Part shown: positions 19,287 to 29,244 of the stretch, piece by piece | Layout of the letters: each line of letters starts with the position of its first letter | Numbering within the stretch: position 1 is the first letter of the stretch | The notes under the pieces: model-generated | What the model saw: the letters and a program-made list of their open reading frames with translations, nothing else | Database searches by the model: none | What the model was told of the DNA's origin: nothing | Assembly: GCF_019448115.1 (NCBI RefSeq) | Contig: NZ_JAGFNY010000006.1 | Span: 1-64,000, forward strand | Reading direction: 5' to 3' | Length of the DNA: 64,000 nucleotides | From: Succinivibrio faecicola | GTDB taxonomy: Bacteria; Pseudomonadota; Gammaproteobacteria; Enterobacterales; Succinivibrionaceae | Program-made: the position numbers and the translations under genes

Positions 19287-20306
19287 CTACTCAAAATCCT
19301 CTGATCTTAAAGGTATACCTGATGGTAAATCAACTTTTGCCTTTTTTCCTAATACCTCTTCAAGTCGATAAGGCTCTAATCCTAAAGCTGGTCTTACAGA
19401 TTTAACCATCTTATCAGTTAGGATCTCACCTTTTTTAATCTCTTTTACAAGATAGATTGAGCGTCTTCCACCTCTTTCAGCTATATCTTCATCATGTAGA
19501 TGAACTTCTTTTACTCCAAGTGCAAGTGAAACAATAGTGCAATCTTCAACAAGTTTCTTTAAATCAGAAACATCCATTGAGAATGCACAATCAACACCAC
19601 CATTTGCTCTATCATCTGTAAAATGCTTTTCAATCATATCTGCACCTATTGCTGTAGCTGCAATATCTAGTACATCACCTAGTGCATGATTTGACAATCC
19701 TGCTTTACAGTTGTATCTATCCTTAAGATAAGGAATGGAATTCAAATTGAACAGCTCTGGGATTGCAGGATATCTACTTTCACAGTGAAGCAATGTTAGA
19801 TCGCTTATTCCTCTGTCTCTTACAATCTTAACTGCTCTATCAATTTCTTCTTCATTTGCAAGACCAGTTGACATCACCATAGGCTTACCCTTTGATGCAA
19901 CATAGTCTATAAGGCCAGTGTCATTAAGCTCATATGATGCAATCTTGTAAATAGGACAACCTGCTTGCTCAAGACAATCTACGTCCTCTTTTGCAAATGG
20001 AGATGAGAACAGCAAAATACCATGAGCTTTTGCATGAGCAAATAATGGTTTCATCCACTCACGAGGTGTTTTTGCTTTCTTATAAAGCTCATAATAGCTC
20101 TGACCACCCCAGAGACCTCCTTTTAACTGAAACTCAGGTCTGTCTGAATCAAGAGTTAGACTATCCTCTGTATAGGTCTGTATTTTTACAGCATCTGCAC
20201 CAGTGTCATGAGCCAATTCCATAAGCTCAATTGCTCTATCAATTGAGCCATTATGATTGCCCGACAATTCAGCAACAATTACAGGACCTTTATGTTTTGC
20301 TTCCAT
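19287..20306 (-). CDS. pseI: Pseudaminic acid synthase (NeuB family)
   Basis: 339 aa. NeuB TIM barrel (about 8-250) followed by a C-terminal SAF/antifreeze-like domain (about 275-335). The segment GGLWGGQSYYELYKKAKTP is characteristic of PseI more than of sialic acid synthase. It condenses a 6-deoxy-diacetamido-altrose with phosphoenolpyruvate to make pseudaminic acid, usually for flagellin glycosylation. Last gene of the mlaA-tyrA-DUF945-htpX-pseI run, 9 bp after htpX with an AAGGAGAA site. No other pse genes are in the window, but a flagellar FliK-like gene lies 4.5 kb away. A legionaminic or sialic acid synthase is the alternative. Confidence 0.82.
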   Translation of the reverse strand: MEAKHKGPVIVAELSGNHNGSIDRAIELMELAHDTGADAVKIQTYTEDSLTLDSDRPEFQLKGGLWGGQSYYELYKKAKTPREWMKPLFAHAKAHGILLFSSPFAKEDVDCLEQAGCPIYKIASYELNDTGLIDYVASKGKPMVMSTGLANEEEIDRAVKIVRDRGISDLTLLHCESRYPAIPELFNLNSIPYLKDRYNCKAGLSNHALGDVLDIAATAIGADMIEKHFTDDRANGGVDCAFSMDVSDLKKLVEDCTIVSLALGVKEVHLHDEDIAERGGRRSIYLVKEIKKGEILTDKMVKSVRPALGLEPYRLEEVLGKKAKVDLPSGIPLRSEDFE

Positions 20307-20315
20307 ACTTTCTCC

Positions 20316-21203
20316 TTATATTTCCTTGAGTGCAGCTATTCTCTTATCAAGTGGTGGATGTGACATGAATAATTCAGACACTGTTGATACACCATTAATG
20401 CAAAGAGCCTGCATATAGGACTGTTCTTCTTTTTTCTCTGGCTGAATTCCTCTTTTGAGTGCTTCAAGTGCGCTGATCATGCACATCTTGCCAGACAGAT
20501 CTGCAGAGAATGCATCCGCTTTGTATTCTCTGTATCTTGAAAACCACATAAGGATCATAGTTGCAATAAGACCGAACACCATCTGCATCAGAGAATTAAT
20601 TAGATAGAAAGATGCTCCTCTTGCAAAAGAATTTCTTGAATCTGAGTTTTTCTGCATTGCTGAAACAATAATCTGAGATACGATGAATGAAAAGAAATAT
20701 ACAAAGGTATTTAATACCCCCTGCAACAGAGCCATGGTCACCATATCACCGTTTCTTATATGACCTATCTCATGGCCAAGTACACCTTTGATTTCAGTTT
20801 CACTCATTGAATTTAATAATCCGGTAGAAACTGCAATAAGAGCACTGTCCTTTGTTGCTCCAGTTGCAAAAGCATTTGGATCTGCAGATGGATAAATGCC
20901 AACCTCTGGCATTTTTATACCTTCTTTTGCGCACAGTGCACTAATAGTATTTAATAAAAAAGCTTCTTGTGAATTCTCAGGATTAGTAATGCACTTTACC
21001 TTGTAGGCTGTTTTACACATCATCTTTGACATGAAAAGAGAAATTACAGAGCCGACAGTTCCCATGATCATGCACAAAAATAAAAGTGAGTAATAACTCA
21101 TGCTGTCAATATGAACTGAAAACAGGTTCATTAAAACAGAACTTACAATACCAACTAACAGCACAACAGCAAGCTGCATTCCTAAAAATAAAGCTATACG
21201 CAT
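20316..21203 (-). CDS. htpX: Membrane zinc metalloprotease HtpX
   Basis: 295 aa, peptidase M48B. Two N-terminal membrane spans (about 5-28 and 37-59) and further hydrophobic segments near 160 and 200. The zinc motif HEIGH is at 144-148. Quality control of inner-membrane proteins together with FtsH. Starts 12 bp after the DUF945 gene, so it is part of the operon. Usually a stress-induced single gene; its placement between tyrA/DUF945 and pseI is not the E. coli arrangement. Confidence 0.94.
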   Translation of the reverse strand: MRIALFLGMQLAVVLLVGIVSSVLMNLFSVHIDSMSYYSLLFLCMIMGTVGSVISLFMSKMMCKTAYKVKCITNPENSQEAFLLNTISALCAKEGIKMPEVGIYPSADPNAFATGATKDSALIAVSTGLLNSMSETEIKGVLGHEIGHIRNGDMVTMALLQGVLNTFVYFFSFIVSQIIVSAMQKNSDSRNSFARGASFYLINSLMQMVFGLIATMILMWFSRYREYKADAFSADLSGKMCMISALEALKRGIQPEKKEEQSYMQALCINGVSTVSELFMSHPPLDKRIAALKEI

Positions 21204-21215
21204 AATCTTTTTCCT

Positions 21216-22595
21216 TTACTGAATCTCACTTTGGATATTTTCATCAAGATGACTTTCATCAGTAAGAATTTCGTCATCATTTTGTGTTTCATCAGATGAG
21301 AAATCCATTTCTCTATCATTGAAAGTTACTTTTTTATCCTTAAATACAAAGTGTGTTTTATAAAAATCGTTATTTCTTGAAATAAGCGAATTGTTAAGCA
21401 TTATATTAAAGGATGAGAGATACTCTTTTGCAAGATATTCATCTATGAGTTTTTTCTCACTCTCAAGATAAAAATCAAGATAAACATCCTTTACAGATAT
21501 GTCATTTTTGAACAATACCTTCATAAGACCTGAGGTACGAGCTTTTGCGCCATTTAATGAAAATGAATAATCCTTAACATTCATTTCTATTGGATTGCTA
21601 AAGGCCGTAGGAAGTTCAATATATTCACCAAACTTTAAAATCTGTTCTAGCTTTTTCAAGTTAAACTGACCGAATTCAAATGATGTATGCATATCATTAA
21701 AGTCATATCCATTAACGACTTTATTCTCTTTCATGTAAGGGAATGCAAAACTGAGTGAATTATTAAGATCAATGAAAATTGAATAGTTACCAGAACTCTT
21801 GTTTAAAAGCTTTGTCTTCAATGAAACGTTGCTTAGATCAATCCTGTCTCTAATTGATTTATCCTTAACTTTATCTTCAGGTTCAAAGCCTATAAGGTAG
21901 AGAGTTGATGAATCTAAAAGTAATTTTTTAATATCAATATTTGTAGCATCCAATGAAAACTGTTTAGATTTTCTGTCTATATTTATCTTCTGAGATACTT
22001 TCAGATCTTCAAGTAAGGCTATATACGCAGGACGTGCATTGTACAGTTTAGAAGATTCGCACTTTATGCCGTTTGTCTCATAGATAACATTGACTGAATT
22101 TAAAGAAGAATTTTTTGCATACAGTTTTTGTGAGCCAATAGAACAGGCACCATCTGAAAGTTGATAGTCAAAACCGTCAACATTTACATCAAAAGATCCT
22201 TTTAGAGCGACAGGATCAAAATTTGCAGAGCCTGCAATCTTTAATGATGGAATATTATAAGCTCTAAGAATTTCATCAAGATTTCCCTTATGTCTTACAG
22301 AGTTAAACTTTGCACTTACTCCATGAAGTGAAAAATCAAGATTAAGATCAAAACAAAGCTTAACAGGACCTAAAGGTGTTTTGCTGATATTTACAAATAA
22401 AAGTCCGTTTTTTGAAAAAACAGTATGTGCCTTTGATTCATAAAACAGTTCAAGCTTATTCTGTTTGTCATTAAACTTTTTTAGTGCCTGGTTTATTTTA
22501 TTGTCAAACATATAGCTTGCAACTATTGCGCAGGATATACAAATAACAAGTACTAAAAACAGAAAAGCAGTAAGATATTTTATGAATTTTTTCAT
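21216..22595 (-). CDS. DUF945/YdgA-like membrane-anchored protein
   Basis: 459 aa. One N-terminal signal anchor (about 7-30), then a large periplasmic beta-rich region and an acidic tail. Overall length and layout fit the DUF945 family (E. coli YdgA, about 500 aa), but similarity is loose. Its start overlaps the tyrA stop as TGATG, so translation is coupled. Function unknown; related proteins are AsmA-like envelope factors. Confidence 0.6.
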   Translation of the reverse strand: MKKFIKYLTAFLFLVLVICISCAIVASYMFDNKINQALKKFNDKQNKLELFYESKAHTVFSKNGLLFVNISKTPLGPVKLCFDLNLDFSLHGVSAKFNSVRHKGNLDEILRAYNIPSLKIAGSANFDPVALKGSFDVNVDGFDYQLSDGACSIGSQKLYAKNSSLNSVNVIYETNGIKCESSKLYNARPAYIALLEDLKVSQKINIDRKSKQFSLDATNIDIKKLLLDSSTLYLIGFEPEDKVKDKSIRDRIDLSNVSLKTKLLNKSSGNYSIFIDLNNSLSFAFPYMKENKVVNGYDFNDMHTSFEFGQFNLKKLEQILKFGEYIELPTAFSNPIEMNVKDYSFSLNGAKARTSGLMKVLFKNDISVKDVYLDFYLESEKKLIDEYLAKEYLSSFNIMLNNSLISRNNDFYKTHFVFKDKKVTFNDREMDFSSDETQNDDEILTDESHLDENIQSEIQ

Positions 22596-23728
22596 CAGCT
22601 TCTTTCATCCTGCAGCTTGGCAAGAATTGAACCACTCTCCTTAAAGGCAACCTGAGCAAAATCAGAAAAATACTCACGCACATTCAAAAATGCTTTTGTG
22701 AAACCTTCATAATCTCTGTTTTTTACATACTCAAGATCCTGTCTTAAAGATTCGACGAATGCTTCAATCAGTCTTAAATTATCCTCTGAAGACATAATGA
22801 TATCTGAATACAATCTAGGATCCTGAGCAAACAGACGACCAACCATCATTAACTCAAGACGGTAGATTGGTGATGATAGAGCTATAAGCTTGTTTAGATC
22901 TGGAGAAATTGTCTTTAAGAAATTTCCATAACTGAAAGTTGAGAAATGACGAAGAGCCTGAATGATGCTCATTGCTCTATCATGCTCTAAAGCATTACAT
23001 TTGCATATCTGAGCCCCCCAGAGTCTTAGCTGTTCTACTAAGAACGCTGATGCGCTCTCGTCTCTTTGAGGAACAGTTACAACAACCTGTTTTATAAGGC
23101 TCTTCACATCAGGACCGAACATTGGATGCAATCCAAGTACAGGACCTTTGTGATATTTCATCATTGCATCAACAATAGGACCTTTAACAGATGTAAAATC
23201 GCAAAGGATCTGATCTTCACGTAAAAGAGGAGATAACTGCTTTATTACATCAACAGTTATATCTATAGGTACAGAGACAATAACAATTTTTGCAGTCTTT
23301 AGATATTCAGGAGCCTTGTCCCAGCCTCTGTGGCCAAATGAAAAAACCTTATAACCAGAGTTTTCAAAATAGGATGCAAAAATTCTGCCCATGCCACCGT
23401 TACCACCGACAATAACGACATCGCCAGGTGTTTTAAGTGTTCTTGGATATGAAAATGAAGTATTTGAATTTAGTCTGTAACTTTCTCTTAGAACTCTTCT
23501 TAGAATATCAGTTACAAGACCTTCAGGAACAGAACTCTCCTTTGCAAGAGATTCTCCTCTTTGAAGTACATAACTTTCACGAGTTTTATCAAAGGCAGGA
23601 TAGTCTGTATCTTTTTTAATTTCTGCAGCCTTAGCTACAAGATCGAGTCTTTGTTTTAAAAGAGACACAAGTTTTGCATCAATTTCGTCAATCTGCTCTC
23701 TTGTTTGTTCAAGCTCTTTAATACTCAT
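22595..23728 (-). CDS. tyrA: Bifunctional chorismate mutase / prephenate dehydrogenase
   Basis: 377 aa (E. coli TyrA is 373). Residues 1-90 form an AroQ-type chorismate mutase (EQIDEIDAKLVSLLKQR). The prephenate dehydrogenase domain has its NAD-binding GGNGGMG at 108-114. It makes 4-hydroxyphenylpyruvate for tyrosine. Its start overlaps the mlaA stop by one base, and its stop overlaps the next start, so it is tightly coupled on both sides. No TyrR-type box was seen because the promoter must lie ahead of mlaA. Confidence 0.95.
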   Translation of the reverse strand: MSIKELEQTREQIDEIDAKLVSLLKQRLDLVAKAAEIKKDTDYPAFDKTRESYVLQRGESLAKESSVPEGLVTDILRRVLRESYRLNSNTSFSYPRTLKTPGDVVIVGGNGGMGRIFASYFENSGYKVFSFGHRGWDKAPEYLKTAKIVIVSVPIDITVDVIKQLSPLLREDQILCDFTSVKGPIVDAMMKYHKGPVLGLHPMFGPDVKSLIKQVVVTVPQRDESASAFLVEQLRLWGAQICKCNALEHDRAMSIIQALRHFSTFSYGNFLKTISPDLNKLIALSSPIYRLELMMVGRLFAQDPRLYSDIIMSSEDNLRLIEAFVESLRQDLEYVKNRDYEGFTKAFLNVREYFSDFAQVAFKESGSILAKLQDERS

Positions 23729-24537
23729 TATTCATCAATCTCGTCTAGATAATTTTCAACGTTTTCATCTTTCTTGTTTTCTACTGACGCGTTAGGGTCA
23801 ACCTTACCCTGTGCATACATAAGATAGGTAGAACGTGTTGTCGCATAAGGATCAACTGACTTATCAACCATCTCCTCATATTCTATGAGTGCGGCTCTTG
23901 AATCAACCACATCTACAGCAGTAAGAACAAGACCTGTAACTGGGTCAATAAAATAGTAAGGCCAGTTATCAGCACCTGATGCATGTATACTTCTTTCAGT
24001 TTTAGGTCCTAAACATGGAACCATAATATAGGCACCCTGATCAATTCCTGCTCTGCCCATTACTGTATCAAAGGACATCTTTTTCTCTTCAATCCCCATA
24101 AGCTTTGCCACATCAAAAAGACCTAAAACACCTATGGTTGAGTTTATAGAGAATCTTGCAAATGATTTTGATGAGTCAGAAAATTCACCTAACAATAGAT
24201 TGTTTGGTGCACTTACAAGATCTGAAATATTTGAAAAGAAATTATGTATACCACTTCTTGCAAATGAAGGCAGTTTCCTGTATCCATGGGCAACCGGTCT
24301 TAACATATATCTGTCAAGAATCTCATAATTGGTTTTCCATGGCAGATCTCTATTGATCTTCTCAAATGAATCAATACTGTTTCCAGGAAGTACGCTTAGT
24401 CCGTAACTGTAATCGCTATGACTTGCCTTAACAGACAATACTCTTGGAGACATTGGTGAATACGAAGAATGAGAAGCAATTGCACTCTGAGTAAAAACAA
24501 AAGCTCCTAAAACCAGAGAAATAATCTTGATATTCAT
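23728..24537 (-). CDS. mlaA: MlaA (VacJ) family outer-membrane phospholipid transport protein, no lipobox
   Basis: 269 aa. It contains the MlaA core: NRDLPWKTNYEILDRYMLRPVAHGY, FFSNISDLVSAPNNLLLG, then DQGAYIMVPCLGP and YYFIDPV. MlaA works with MlaC and the MlaFEDB complex to pull misplaced phospholipids from the outer leaflet. It has a signal peptide (about 1-21, ending SAIAS) but no cysteine for lipidation, whereas MlaA is normally a lipoprotein. First gene of a five-gene operon running to pseI. Acidic C-terminal tail. Confidence 0.88.
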   Translation of the reverse strand: MNIKIISLVLGAFVFTQSAIASHSSYSPMSPRVLSVKASHSDYSYGLSVLPGNSIDSFEKINRDLPWKTNYEILDRYMLRPVAHGYRKLPSFARSGIHNFFSNISDLVSAPNNLLLGEFSDSSKSFARFSINSTIGVLGLFDVAKLMGIEEKKMSFDTVMGRAGIDQGAYIMVPCLGPKTERSIHASGADNWPYYFIDPVTGLVLTAVDVVDSRAALIEYEEMVDKSVDPYATTRSTYLMYAQGKVDPNASVENKKDENVENYLDEIDE

Positions 24538-24654
24538 AGTGTAAAATCCTTTCTATTTGCTTAATTCTATCATGTTATTGCACGCATACACTCAGATCGA
24601 TAGTACAATTCAGGCAAAATCTAAAAGAAAAAAAACAAAAAATATCAAGATTCT

Positions 24655-24672
24655 GATTTATTTCAATAAATC
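24655..24672. promoter_or_regulatory. Inverted repeat in the mlaA / fliK-like divergent region
   Basis: GATTTATT-TC-AATAAATC, a perfect 8-bp inverted repeat with a 2-base spacer midway between two divergent genes. It could be an operator. No clear sigma-28 promoter was found ahead of the FliK-like gene. Confidence 0.35.
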
Positions 24673-24775
24673 TTTAAAAATTAAGCAGTAAATCATAAAA
24701 AACGTGAAGTTTTAATTATCTTATGCAGTTGTATCTCTGATAGAATAAGAATAATAGTGAGTGTAACTTTTTTTA

Positions 24776-27700
24776 ATGTCTCAAATGGATAGTTTAGAAG
24801 TAGATTTAAAATCACAGGCAGCAGGCAGTTCTGTCTCAAATACAGATTCTAACAGGAGTGATGAAGGTCAGAAGGGGGCTTGCGTCAATGTAAACGCAAC
24901 ATCCAATTATTTAAGCATCATATCAAGACACAAAGGCCTCCTAACAGAAAGCCATGCAAGAACTTTTACTCAGTTGCAGGGCTCATTGAATGGTTACATC
25001 ACTGATCAAAATTCAATACAAAGCACTCCTTTCGATGCAGACAGTGCACAGATAGGTCATTACAGAAAGCTTACTGTTGCTGTAATAAACAGAGATCCTG
25101 AACTGCAAGAAAAAGTTGCACAGGCATTATCCACATCAAAGACATTAGTTCGCTCAAAAGATGCAAGCACTGTACTTGAAACAGATCTTAAAAAACTGCC
25201 AAAGCCTTTATCAGAAGGCAGTGCAGCAGGAAAGAATCTGTCAAAATTCATCTGCCAGAGTGTTGTAAATCTTACAGATTCTCAGAACATGGGAGCAGGT
25301 CTTCAGCGTGACCTTGCAATAAGAGATGTTTATTTACCTGAAGAAAAACTGTCATTAAGACAGAATCAGGCTACATCTGAAGCTTTAAATGCATCCATTG
25401 CCTACGTAAAGAGCAATCAGCCAGAAATTCTTGAAAAGCTTGATAAGGTACAGACTATTAATAAGATTGTACCAGGAAGCACCAAGCCACAGATAATGAC
25501 AAGATATCTAAGACAGGCTCTTGATGAATTCCCAGAGGATTCAACCTATCTTGATATCTTTAAGAAAAATAAGGAAAACGCATCTTCAAAAGAAACTGAA
25601 ACTGAAGTTCCAGATGAGATTTCAAAGGATACCTCAAAGCGAATTCGTGAACTTATCATGAAGGCGGCTCAGAGTGCCAGAAGAGGCAATCTGATCCCTC
25701 CATCAAAAGATGCTCAGAATAATACTCAACCTGTAGCACAAAGCGTTAAAGATACTGAAAATACTAAGGCGCAGTCACAGACACAGAATATAAGCCGTGC
25801 TGAAGATAGCAGTGTTGATGCCTCTAAACTGTCTTTATCTGAATTATCAGCAAGAGCTGCAAAACTTCAGGCTCAGTTCAGAGAAGAAAGACAGCGTATT
25901 GTAAATGAGGGCAAACTGCCAGATCCTGCACCTAAAGCTGCTCCTATTCAGGAAACAAAAAAAACTGAGATAGCTGAAATAACACAGACTGCCAGTGCAA
26001 GACCTGCTCTTGATAATTCTGTTAATGCTCTAAGTGCTGACGATATCAGGGAACTGGCAAGACAGGCTGTAAAAGAAGCCATTGCTGAAACAATAAAATT
26101 ATCTCTTGAACAGACAAAGAACAGTGCAAAAGAAGCAGCTACAGAGGCGGTAAGCGAGCTTAAATCATCACTGCTTGAACAGATTGCCAAAAACAACGAT
26201 CTTGTAAAAGAATCTACAAGTCTTGCTGTAAAACAGGCTTTAAGTGAAACATCACAAATAAAGGGCGCAACTCAGCAGGCTATTGATGAGCTTAAAGCCG
26301 CAATGCAGTCAAAGATTGAAGAGAGCAACAATTCCTTTAAGGAAACTCGTCAGGCAGTATTAGATATTCAGAAAAATGTACAAGAACAATTAGCTACAAA
26401 AGGTAGCGAAAATATTGATTCAAATGTAATAAAAGAACTTAAAAATACATTTATATCTGAACTTCAGGATACAAAGGAACAGGTTAAAGAAGCATTCAAA
26501 CAGACTGTGAAAGATCAGATGCTGGCATCTGCAAAGAATCAGCACGATTCTGTGTATCAGATAAAGAATATTGAAGATACAAAGGATACATCTGAATACA
26601 ATCATGACACAAAAGTGTCAGACTATGCAAAAACCAGTCTAAATGCATCAGCTAAAGCTCTGTCTCCATCTACTCTGTCAGAATCACTTCACTCTGATGC
26701 TGTTCAATCAGAGGTTATGCAGAAGACTAAAGAGTTTTCAGAGCATGAGAATCTTTTAAATAAGGCTTCAGATACTAAGGTAACTGATGATTTAACCGAA
26801 AATCAGCAAAAGGTTATACAGTCAGAAAAGCAGAATTCACAGATTAAAGCTGAGTTGTATGAAGAGCTAAAGAATACAGATGAAACTCTGGATGAAGCAC
26901 ATACTGTAAAAAATGACAGCAGTGCAAATGAAAATGAGAAAACAGCTTTCAGCTCTGATACATCTGATAAGAAATCTGAATCTTTAAAAGAAAATCAGAT
27001 AAACACAAAGACTACAAACGTACAGGATGATAATGATCCTTCTGTAAATCAGAATATCAGTATTGATAATTTAACAGCTAAACTTATTGGGGCTGCAGAT
27101 AACAAAACAGATACAGCACAAACAGTAAAAGCCAATACTGATTCATTGAACAAAATGCAGTCTTTATATACTGCATCATTTGATAATGAACAGACAAAGC
27201 AGCAGACTCAGACAGAGGCTACAGCGCAGAATAATATTGCAGCTACAGCTAACAGCTCTGTTCAAGATGTCAATGAAGATTCAGATCAAATACAAAAACA
27301 GGTTCAAAATTCACAAGCAAATAGTAAACAGACCTCTTATACTCTGCCTCCTGTTGACACACAGGATACTCCTGCTGATGATGTTACAAACGAATCTGCT
27401 AAGATACCAGTACAGCAGAACACTCAGAAGGAACCCCCAAAGAGTACAGCTGATGCAGCTGTTCAGGCAGATAATAAGATCCCTGTAAACAATACATTTG
27501 AGCACAATCCTCCTGTTACATATACAGAAGAAAATTTCTTTGACAATAACAACACATCAATGCGCGTTGTAAATCCATTTAACAATACAACTACAACCAT
27601 TGATGAATCTGCATTTTCTAAGATTGAAGGTAAAAATAACAGCTTCAACATAAAAAATATGCCAGAGTTTAATGCATCAGTTTCTGATGTAAAGAATGCA

Positions 27701-29236
27701 ACACAAAGTGCAGATCAGGATCCATCTTTTGAACTGTACAAGAGCACTGATCAACAAGGTGATCTTGAATATGCAAGCTTAAAAAAGCCTTCAATATTTA
27801 CAACTGATAAACCATTTACTGCGCAACCTACAAAAACAGATGCTGAAAATGCAGTCAAGAACAGCGGCATATCAAATTCTCCTGAAAAGGTATCTGAAAA
27901 AGTAAACAACTCCTCTTTAGATCAGACTGTAAAACCTGATAGCACAAATATTCAGCAAACTGATGTAAAAACAGGATCTGCTGATAGCACTGCTTTTGTT
28001 GATTCAAGAAACAATAACAGACTTACAGAATTCAGCACAAAAATGCTTCTTGGAACTATACCTTCAAATGAACTTGAAGACAGTGTTGTTCCATCAGATG
28101 TATTAAAAGAATCTGATAGTGAGTTTTCTCATATATCAGCTAAAAAGACTGACAGTATCAGTGAAGAGCTGAAAATAAGTGCTGTTCCTGAAAAAACTGC
28201 AGGAGCTGCAGCTATTACTCAGGGAAATGAAGAGCCAATTCCTGAAAAGAGCGTTGTTCAGGAAGTTGATGAGGTAAAAGAGAAATCTTCAATTCTGTCA
28301 AAACTCTCATCCCTGTTCTCATCAAAGAAAGCGCATAAGGTTGAAGTTCATACTGACAGCGCAGTAAATCCTGAGAATATGACGGTAACTTTAAACAGTA
28401 ATTATCCAAAGGGCTCACCTTTAGATTATTTTACCAATGAATTAAAGATTCAGCTGTCTAATACAGCTCTACCACAGAAATTAAGAGATGAAGCAAAGAA
28501 TCTTTTAGATAAGTTATCAGATCCTGTAAAAGATCTGCCTTCTGTATCAAACTGGTTAAACTTTACTCAAGGACCGATGTCACCATCTTCGACACAGGCT
28601 CTTGCAATGCATCAGTGGGCATTTTTACTTCTTGCAATAAGATTCAGTCAGCTTGGTAAATCTGTTGACTCTTTCTTGAAGAAAGCGGTTGATCTTGATG
28701 ATGATGCAGCTGATTTTGATCATGAACTTTCAAAGGATGCAGAAAAGATATTAAAAGAAGAAAGCAAGCATACTGTAAGTTCACTTATCGACAAGACATT
28801 TGAGCAGATAAGCAGAATGCAGAATCCTAACAGGGACAATCTTCCTGTTATGTTCCAGTATGTGCCACTTCCTCCTAATTATGATGGTGGAAAAGAAGGT
28901 GGATTCAATGCTTACCCTGTCGTTGAAGAAGACGGAAAGAAAGCATGGCATCTTAATTTCGCATTCGATTTGAAAGATATTGGTGCCGTTGAAATCAAAG
29001 CAGTTGCAAAGCTTCCTGAAATCAAGATTGCAGTTATTGCAGAAAACATGCAGGGCCTTGAAAGAGTTCAAAATGAGTTGCCAAAGCTTCAGAAAACTCT
29101 GCAGGATATTGGTATCACTACCCGCTCTGTAAGCACAAGACTTGGTACTATACATATGAATAACAGTCAGGAGAACTCTTTTAGTGCTGCTGACAATGGC
29201 AGAAAACTCAATGAAACATTCAGCGTTGATGCCTAG
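24776..29236 (+). CDS. Very long flagellar hook-length control (FliK-like) protein
   Basis: 1486 aa, far longer than typical FliK (about 375-700). The C-terminal region (about 1370-1460: WHLNFAFDLKDIGAVEIKAV, then ERVQNELPKLQKTLQDIGI) matches the FliK C-terminal domain. That domain switches the export gate from hook to filament. Residues about 425-630 are Ala/Glu/Lys-rich heptads, probably coiled coil. Residues about 630-1290 are low-complexity Asn/Gln/Ser/Thr/Asp, predicted disordered. The 3' neighbour 8 bp away is an FhlB-like protein, which supports the call. FliK acts as a ruler, so such length is notable. The ATG has no good ribosome site; ATG at 24785 is an alternative. Confidence 0.75.
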   Translation: MSQMDSLEVDLKSQAAGSSVSNTDSNRSDEGQKGACVNVNATSNYLSIISRHKGLLTESHARTFTQLQGSLNGYITDQNSIQSTPFDADSAQIGHYRKLTVAVINRDPELQEKVAQALSTSKTLVRSKDASTVLETDLKKLPKPLSEGSAAGKNLSKFICQSVVNLTDSQNMGAGLQRDLAIRDVYLPEEKLSLRQNQATSEALNASIAYVKSNQPEILEKLDKVQTINKIVPGSTKPQIMTRYLRQALDEFPEDSTYLDIFKKNKENASSKETETEVPDEISKDTSKRIRELIMKAAQSARRGNLIPPSKDAQNNTQPVAQSVKDTENTKAQSQTQNISRAEDSSVDASKLSLSELSARAAKLQAQFREERQRIVNEGKLPDPAPKAAPIQETKKTEIAEITQTASARPALDNSVNALSADDIRELARQAVKEAIAETIKLSLEQTKNSAKEAATEAVSELKSSLLEQIAKNNDLVKESTSLAVKQALSETSQIKGATQQAIDELKAAMQSKIEESNNSFKETRQAVLDIQKNVQEQLATKGSENIDSNVIKELKNTFISELQDTKEQVKEAFKQTVKDQMLASAKNQHDSVYQIKNIEDTKDTSEYNHDTKVSDYAKTSLNASAKALSPSTLSESLHSDAVQSEVMQKTKEFSEHENLLNKASDTKVTDDLTENQQKVIQSEKQNSQIKAELYEELKNTDETLDEAHTVKNDSSANENEKTAFSSDTSDKKSESLKENQINTKTTNVQDDNDPSVNQNISIDNLTAKLIGAADNKTDTAQTVKANTDSLNKMQSLYTASFDNEQTKQQTQTEATAQNNIAATANSSVQDVNEDSDQIQKQVQNSQANSKQTSYTLPPVDTQDTPADDVTNESAKIPVQQNTQKEPPKSTADAAVQADNKIPVNNTFEHNPPVTYTEENFFDNNNTSMRVVNPFNNTTTTIDESAFSKIEGKNNSFNIKNMPEFNASVSDVKNATQSADQDPSFELYKSTDQQGDLEYASLKKPSIFTTDKPFTAQPTKTDAENAVKNSGISNSPEKVSEKVNNSSLDQTVKPDSTNIQQTDVKTGSADSTAFVDSRNNNRLTEFSTKMLLGTIPSNELEDSVVPSDVLKESDSEFSHISAKKTDSISEELKISAVPEKTAGAAAITQGNEEPIPEKSVVQEVDEVKEKSSILSKLSSLFSSKKAHKVEVHTDSAVNPENMTVTLNSNYPKGSPLDYFTNELKIQLSNTALPQKLRDEAKNLLDKLSDPVKDLPSVSNWLNFTQGPMSPSSTQALAMHQWAFLLLAIRFSQLGKSVDSFLKKAVDLDDDAADFDHELSKDAEKILKEESKHTVSSLIDKTFEQISRMQNPNRDNLPVMFQYVPLPPNYDGGKEGGFNAYPVVEEDGKKAWHLNFAFDLKDIGAVEIKAVAKLPEIKIAVIAENMQGLERVQNELPKLQKTLQDIGITTRSVSTRLGTIHMNNSQENSFSAADNGRKLNETFSVDA

Positions 29237-29244
29237 GAGATTGT

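Noticed and set aside
24676-24775. Sigma-28 flagellar promoter for the FliK-like gene
   Set aside because: CTGATAGA resembles the -10, but no TAAA -35 lies at the right distance.
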